From contig CAJIYN010000002.1 in NCBI GenBank assembly GCA_905181645.1, positions 1-64,000 on the forward strand: 64,000 bases of DNA. The letters run 5' to 3'. The notes beneath the pieces were generated by a model. That model saw only the letters and a program-made list of their open reading frames with translations. It was not told the DNA's origin and ran no database searches. A program made the translations under genes and the position numbers. Shown here one piece after another: positions 60,469 to 64,000 of this stretch. The number at the start of each line of letters is the position of its first letter. Position 1 is the stretch's first letter. Source of the DNA: an uncultured SAR86 cluster bacterium. Lineage in GTDB: Bacteria > Pseudomonadota > Gammaproteobacteria > Magnimaribacterales > D2472.

Positions 60469-61703
60469 ATGACATATAAAAATATCAAAATACCTGAGAA
60501 TGGATCAAAGATATCTATAGAAAATGGTGTGCTTACAGTTCCAGATAATCCTATTATTCCTTTTATTGAAGGTGATGGTATTGGAGTTGATATAACTCCA
60601 GCAATGATAGATGTTGTTAATAATGCTGTTGAAAGGTAGCATATAGCGGTGAAAGAAAGATTGAGTGGTTAGAAGTATTCTGTGGTGAAAAAGCTACTAA
60701 AGTTTATTCTGAAGATACATGGATGCCTGATGAGACAATTACAGCATTAAAAGAGTATGTAGTAAGCATAAAAGGTCCTTTAACAACTCCTATAGGTGGT
60801 GGAATTAGATCATTGAATGTTGCGTTGCGTCAGATAATGGATTTATATGTTTGCTTAAGACCTGTGATGTATTTTAGTGGCGTTCCAACTCCCATTAAAA
60901 GACCAGAAGATGTTGATATGGTTATTTTTAGAGAAAACTCAGAAGATATTGGCGTTGGTCGTGGTGCAAGAGCAGACGAAGGTTTGATGCTGACTGGTGA
61001 TGAGAGATATTATGTTCTTTGGTATTATTAGACATAATAAAAGCTGTATCTCTTGGTGTTAAGCCAATATCAATGAGGCCTGACGCTAGGTTATGAATCT
61101 CATTTCTATATTCACTCCAAGACCCTCAGTTACTCTTGTTCATAAAGGCAACATAATGAAATACACCGAAGGTGCATTTATGGAGTGGGGTTATGAATTA
61201 GCGTAAGCATGAATTCTTATGGCGGTGAATTATTTGACGGTGGTCCTTGGGTTACTATTAAAAATCCTAATAATGGCCAAAGCATTGTTATTAAAGATGT
61301 TATTTGTGATGCTTTTTTGCAGCAAATACTTACAAGACCAAAAGAGTATGACGTCATAGCTACAATGAATCTGAATGGTGATTATATTTCAGATGCTTTA
61401 GCAGCACAAGTTGGAGGAATTGGTATTGCTAATTATGAAAATGGAAAAGCTGTATTTGAAGCTACACATGGAACAGCTCCTAAATATGCAGGCCAAAACA
61501 AAGTGAACCCAGGTTCATTGATCCTCTCCGCTGAGATGATGCTTCGCCACATGGGTTGGACTGAGGCTGCAGATCTAATCGTCAAGGGCATGGAAGGTGC
61601 AATCTCTGCACAGACCGTCACCTATGACTTTGAACGTCAAATGGATGATGCGACTTTGCTATCTTGCTCTGAATTTGGCGATGCGATTATTGCCAACATG
61701 TAA
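60469..61703 (+). CDS. icd: NADP-isocitrate dehydrogenase, internal segment replaced
   Basis: TCA-cycle enzyme. Start ATG 60469: [18 protein letters not shown]; shift near 60638; [46 protein letters not shown]. Then ~60-65 residues are replaced by foreign antisense sequence (about 60955-61117). Native again: [66 protein letters not shown]. The stretch 61495-61703 is GC-rich. Confidence 0.92.
60990..61125 (-). pseudogene. Acyl-CoA synthetase (AMP-binding) fragment inside icd, antisense
   Basis: On the minus strand from about 61125 the frame reads [20 protein letters not shown], then [17 protein letters not shown]. This is the N-terminal part of AMP-dependent acyl-CoA ligases (T.xEY...V..LAsGL...Gl..gD.v.i...N). 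On the plus strand the same bases encode nothing resembling Icd. Confidence 0.65.
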
Positions 61704-61722
61704 TCTTTTCTAAGTGCAGTAA

Positions 61723-61751
61723 AAAAAACCAGCGCAAAGCTGGTTTTTTTT
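61723..61751 (+). terminator. Rho-independent terminator after icd
   Basis: A-run, CCAGC, loop GCAAA, GCTGG, then eight Ts. Perfect 5-bp GC stem extended by A:T pairs. It stands 20 bp after the icd stop and within the GC-rich stretch. Confidence 0.85.
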
Positions 61752-61764
61752 GGGCACCCACTTA

Positions 61765-62023
61765 AAGAGCCGCCAATGTACCAAGTGCTGCTCTTAAATG
61801 ATGACTATACGCCAATGGAATTTGTGATAATGATCCTTGAAAGATTTTTTGTCATGAGCATGAAAAAGCTACGCAAATAATGATGGCTGTTCATTCAAGA
61901 GGTAAGGGAGTTTGTGGTATATTTCCAAAAGAGATTGCTGAAATGAAATCTCATGAAATTATTACAATGGCTCAAGCTCACGAACATCCCTTGATAAGTG
62001 AAATTGAACCATTAACGGATTAA
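61765..62023 (+). CDS. clpS: ATP-dependent Clp protease adaptor ClpS, one frameshift, start unclear
   Basis: Delivers N-degron substrates to Clp[26 protein letters not shown] is the ClpS core ([10 protein letters not shown]); a shift near 61847 then gives [28 protein letters not shown] and [14 protein letters not shown] to TAA 62021. The usual N-terminal extension before KEPPMYQ is missing or falls in the GC-rich segment. clpA starts 1 bp after the stop. Confidence 0.88.
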
Positions 62024-62024
62024 T

Positions 62025-64000
62025 ATGTTTAGTAAAGAATTAGAACAATCCATAGCAAGCCTTTTTGATCAAGCGCAAGATAAAAATATTCAATACATAA
62101 CAATTGAACACTTGTTGTTAATGATTTTAAATGATTTTGATGTAGCTGACGCACTTGAAAGCTTTAATGTTAGCCGTGATCAGCTTAGAAGCAGTACAGA
62201 GGATTACCTTGCAGATACTACTATTTTAAAAGTTGATGAAGCAAAACCAGTTCAACCAACTCTTGGTTTTCAAAGAGTTTTACAAAGAGCAGTTTTTCAC
62301 ATTCAATCGTCAGGAAAGGGTGTAGTTAAACCAATAAATATCCTTGTTGCTATATTCTCTGAAAAAGAAAGTCATGCTGTATTCCTTCTCTCAAAAATAG
62401 GTGTATCTAGATTAGATATAGTTTCTTATATTTCTCATGGATCAAGCTCTTCTAAAGAAGATCCTTCATCATTAAACAAGAATGAAGAGGCTGAAATTAG
62501 TGAAGAGGCTCCTAAAACTGATACCAATGAATTTCTTATTAATTTAAATAATCTTGCCTTAGAAAATAAGATAGAAAAACTTATTGGACGAGAAAATGAA
62601 ATTGCTAGAATGATTCAAATTCTTGCAAGAAGAACAAAAAATAATCCAGTTTTAATTGGGTGAGGCTGGTGTAGGAAAAACTGCAATTGCAGAGGGTTTA
62701 GCTTATTTGATATGTAATAAAAAAGTACCTCAAATAATATCTGAAACAACAATTTACTCATTAGACATGGGATCATTATTAGCTGGTACTAAATATCGTG
62801 GTGATTTTGAAAAACGATTAAAGTCGTATTAAATTTCTTAGAAAATGAGATAGGCTATTTTATTTATAGATGAAATACATACTATTATTGGAGCAGGCTC
62901 TGCCTCAGGTGGATCTTTGGACGTTTCAAACTTACTAAAGCCAGCTTTAGCTAAAGGGACAAATTAGATGTATTGGCTCAACAACCTTTCAAGAATACAG
63001 AGGTATTTTTGATCAGAACCAAGCACTTTCAAGAAGATTTCAAAAAATTGATGTATAGAGCCATCCTTTGACGAGTGTGTTGATATATTAAAAGGTATTA
63101 AATCAAGCTATGAGGATTATCATAATGTTAAATATTCAGAGAATGCTTTAAAGTCTTGTGTTTATTTAACTGAAAGATATATTTCCGATAGACATCTTCC
63201 AGACAAAGCTATAGATGCTTTGATGAAGGGTTCTTTAAATATATTAAGAAAAAATAATAAAAAAATAACCGTAAAACAATCAGATATTGAAGAGGCCTTA
63301 AAAAATGGAAACGAAGTTGGTAAAAAATATCTAGAAAAAGGCCTTATTAATTCTGCTTTGATTGAGTTGCACAATTGTTTTTGTATTGTACATAAGGAAA
63401 CAACTAATTTAAACTTTATTGATAAATCTAGTTTGAAAAAAATTAATTACTTTTAATATATTGAGCAAATTAATTATGAGTTTAATAAAAGATTTTTTTA
63501 ACGATATTACTAAAGAAAATATTACTAATGGATGGAAAAGCATGCTGTATCAAGACTAATTGGAGCACCTCCTGGTTATGTCGGCTTTGATCAAGGTGGT
63601 TTATTGACTGATGGCATTGATCAAAATCCCCATGCTGTTCTACTGCTTGATGAAATAGAAAAAGCACATCCAGATATCTTCAATATCCTGCTTCAAGTTA
63701 TGGATGCAGGAGTTTTAACTGATAACAACGGCCGTAAAGCTGACTTTAGAAACGTCATACTTATTATGACAACTAACATTGGTGCTGAAATGCTCTCAAA
63801 GCGCAACATTGGTTTTAATGATCAATCCAATGAATCTGATGCTATGAACAGACTCAATAAGTTATTCTCACCAGAGTTTAGAAATAGGCTTGATGAAACG
63901 ATTCAGTTCAATTATTTAGACAAAACTATTATTTTTCTGTTGTTGATAAATTCTTAACTAAGCTGCAGGCTCAGCTTGATAAAAGAAATGTTGAGTTAGA
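62025..64000 (+). CDS. clpA: Clp protease ATP-binding subunit ClpA, runs off the window, frameshifted
   Basis: AAA+ unfoldase for ClpP. N domain: [15 protein letters not shown]. First ATPase: [25 protein letters not shown], shift at 62660, [15 protein letters not shown] (Walker A), [18 protein letters not shown] (Walker B), [15 protein letters not shown]. Further shifts near 62828, 62855, 62965 and 63050. Between 63295 and 63530 the sequence is not ClpA and the second Walker A is absent. Native from [50 protein letters not shown] to the end. Confidence 0.92.
63295..63530. other. Foreign or garbled segment in clpA
   Basis: Following [11 protein letters not shown] the frame reads [17 protein letters not shown] and [19 protein letters not shown] to a stop at 63454, then stops in all frames until [11 protein letters not shown] at ~63532. 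ClpA normally has about 90 residues here, including GPTGVGKTE. No source family is recognised for the inserted part. Confidence 0.5.

Noticed and set aside
1-64000. Programmed frameshifting or a changed genetic code as cause of the broken genes
   Set aside because: Breaks fall at random places, in both directions, without slippery heptamers or a consistent reassigned codon, and fully intact genes lie beside broken ones.
1-64000. CRISPR array or tandem short repeats
   Set aside because: No regularly spaced repeats were seen on either strand; the only clear repeat is the 88-bp pair at 369 and 1384.

Overview
The window is about 64 kb of AT-rich DNA that reads as a streamlined marine gammaproteobacterium, SAR86-like or a close relative. 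This is inferred from low GC, tight gene packing, and gene content: Na+-translocating NADH dehydrogenase (Nqr) with NqrM and ApbE, a KQCGH-type isocitrate lyase, YajQ, NfuA, DUF349, and a lolCD-exbBD-msbA-lpxK-kdsB-murB envelope block. The order mfd / csiV / gapdh / nqrA-F / apbE / nqrM resembles the chromosomal order of Pseudomonas and relatives.

Layout. 1-5.2 kb: accessory region with half a tRNA-Ser, an 88-bp direct repeat around a broken esterase, a 2-oxoglutarate oxygenase, two paralogous proteins of unknown family and several very small membrane proteins. 5.3-18.7 kb: yajQ, small enzymes, a large cadherin/cupredoxin lipoprotein, hydrolases, a TetR regulator, and GPH-type and MATE transporters. 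18.7-26 kb: DUF349 protein, trpS, an MFS transporter, hemH, a dienoyl-CoA-reductase-like SDR and an aldehyde dehydrogenase. 26-34 kb: the lipoprotein/LPS/peptidoglycan block. 34-41.4 kb: DUF1285, DUF2256, DUF885, ETF-QO and etfBA, trmA, nfuA. 41.4-49.2 kb: csiV, mfd, two acyl-CoA dehydrogenases, long GAPDH. 49.3-56.2 kb: nqrABCDEF-apbE-nqrM. 56.2-64 kb: aceA, purB, mnmA (minus strand), then icd, clpS and the 5' part of clpA.

Two properties dominate. First, more than thirty genes, many of them essential (trpS, msbA, murB, mfd, purB, mnmA, icd, clpA), are split by single-base indels while their protein similarity continues in the next frame. This looks like base-calling error rather than gene decay. 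Second, and more unusual, several genes hold a short internal or terminal segment (about 45-310 bp) that belongs to an unrelated gene, sometimes antisense, after which the host gene resumes near the expected residue. Examples: a BrnQ piece inside csiV, an aldehyde-dehydrogenase piece inside etfA, an antisense acyl-CoA-ligase piece inside icd, a phage-structural-protein-like piece between nqrB and nqrC, an SdhA N-terminus on ETF-QO, a flavobacterial gliding-protein-like piece beside DUF1285, and an arsenate-reductase-like piece ending DUF885. Other stretches (nqrD, the ends of etfB and icd, the GAPDH N-terminus) keep the right gene but switch to visibly higher-GC codons. The simplest reading is a long-read or single-cell assembly whose weak segments were filled from other community members. 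I therefore annotate genes across the breaks and list the patches separately.

How the genes work together: ETF/ETF-QO, the acyl-CoA dehydrogenases, the SDR and the aldehyde dehydrogenase suggest fatty-acid or aldehyde oxidation feeding the quinone pool. Nqr couples NADH oxidation to Na+ export. AceA and Icd form the glyoxylate/TCA branch point. The lol/msbA/lpxK/kdsB/murB block builds the outer membrane and wall.
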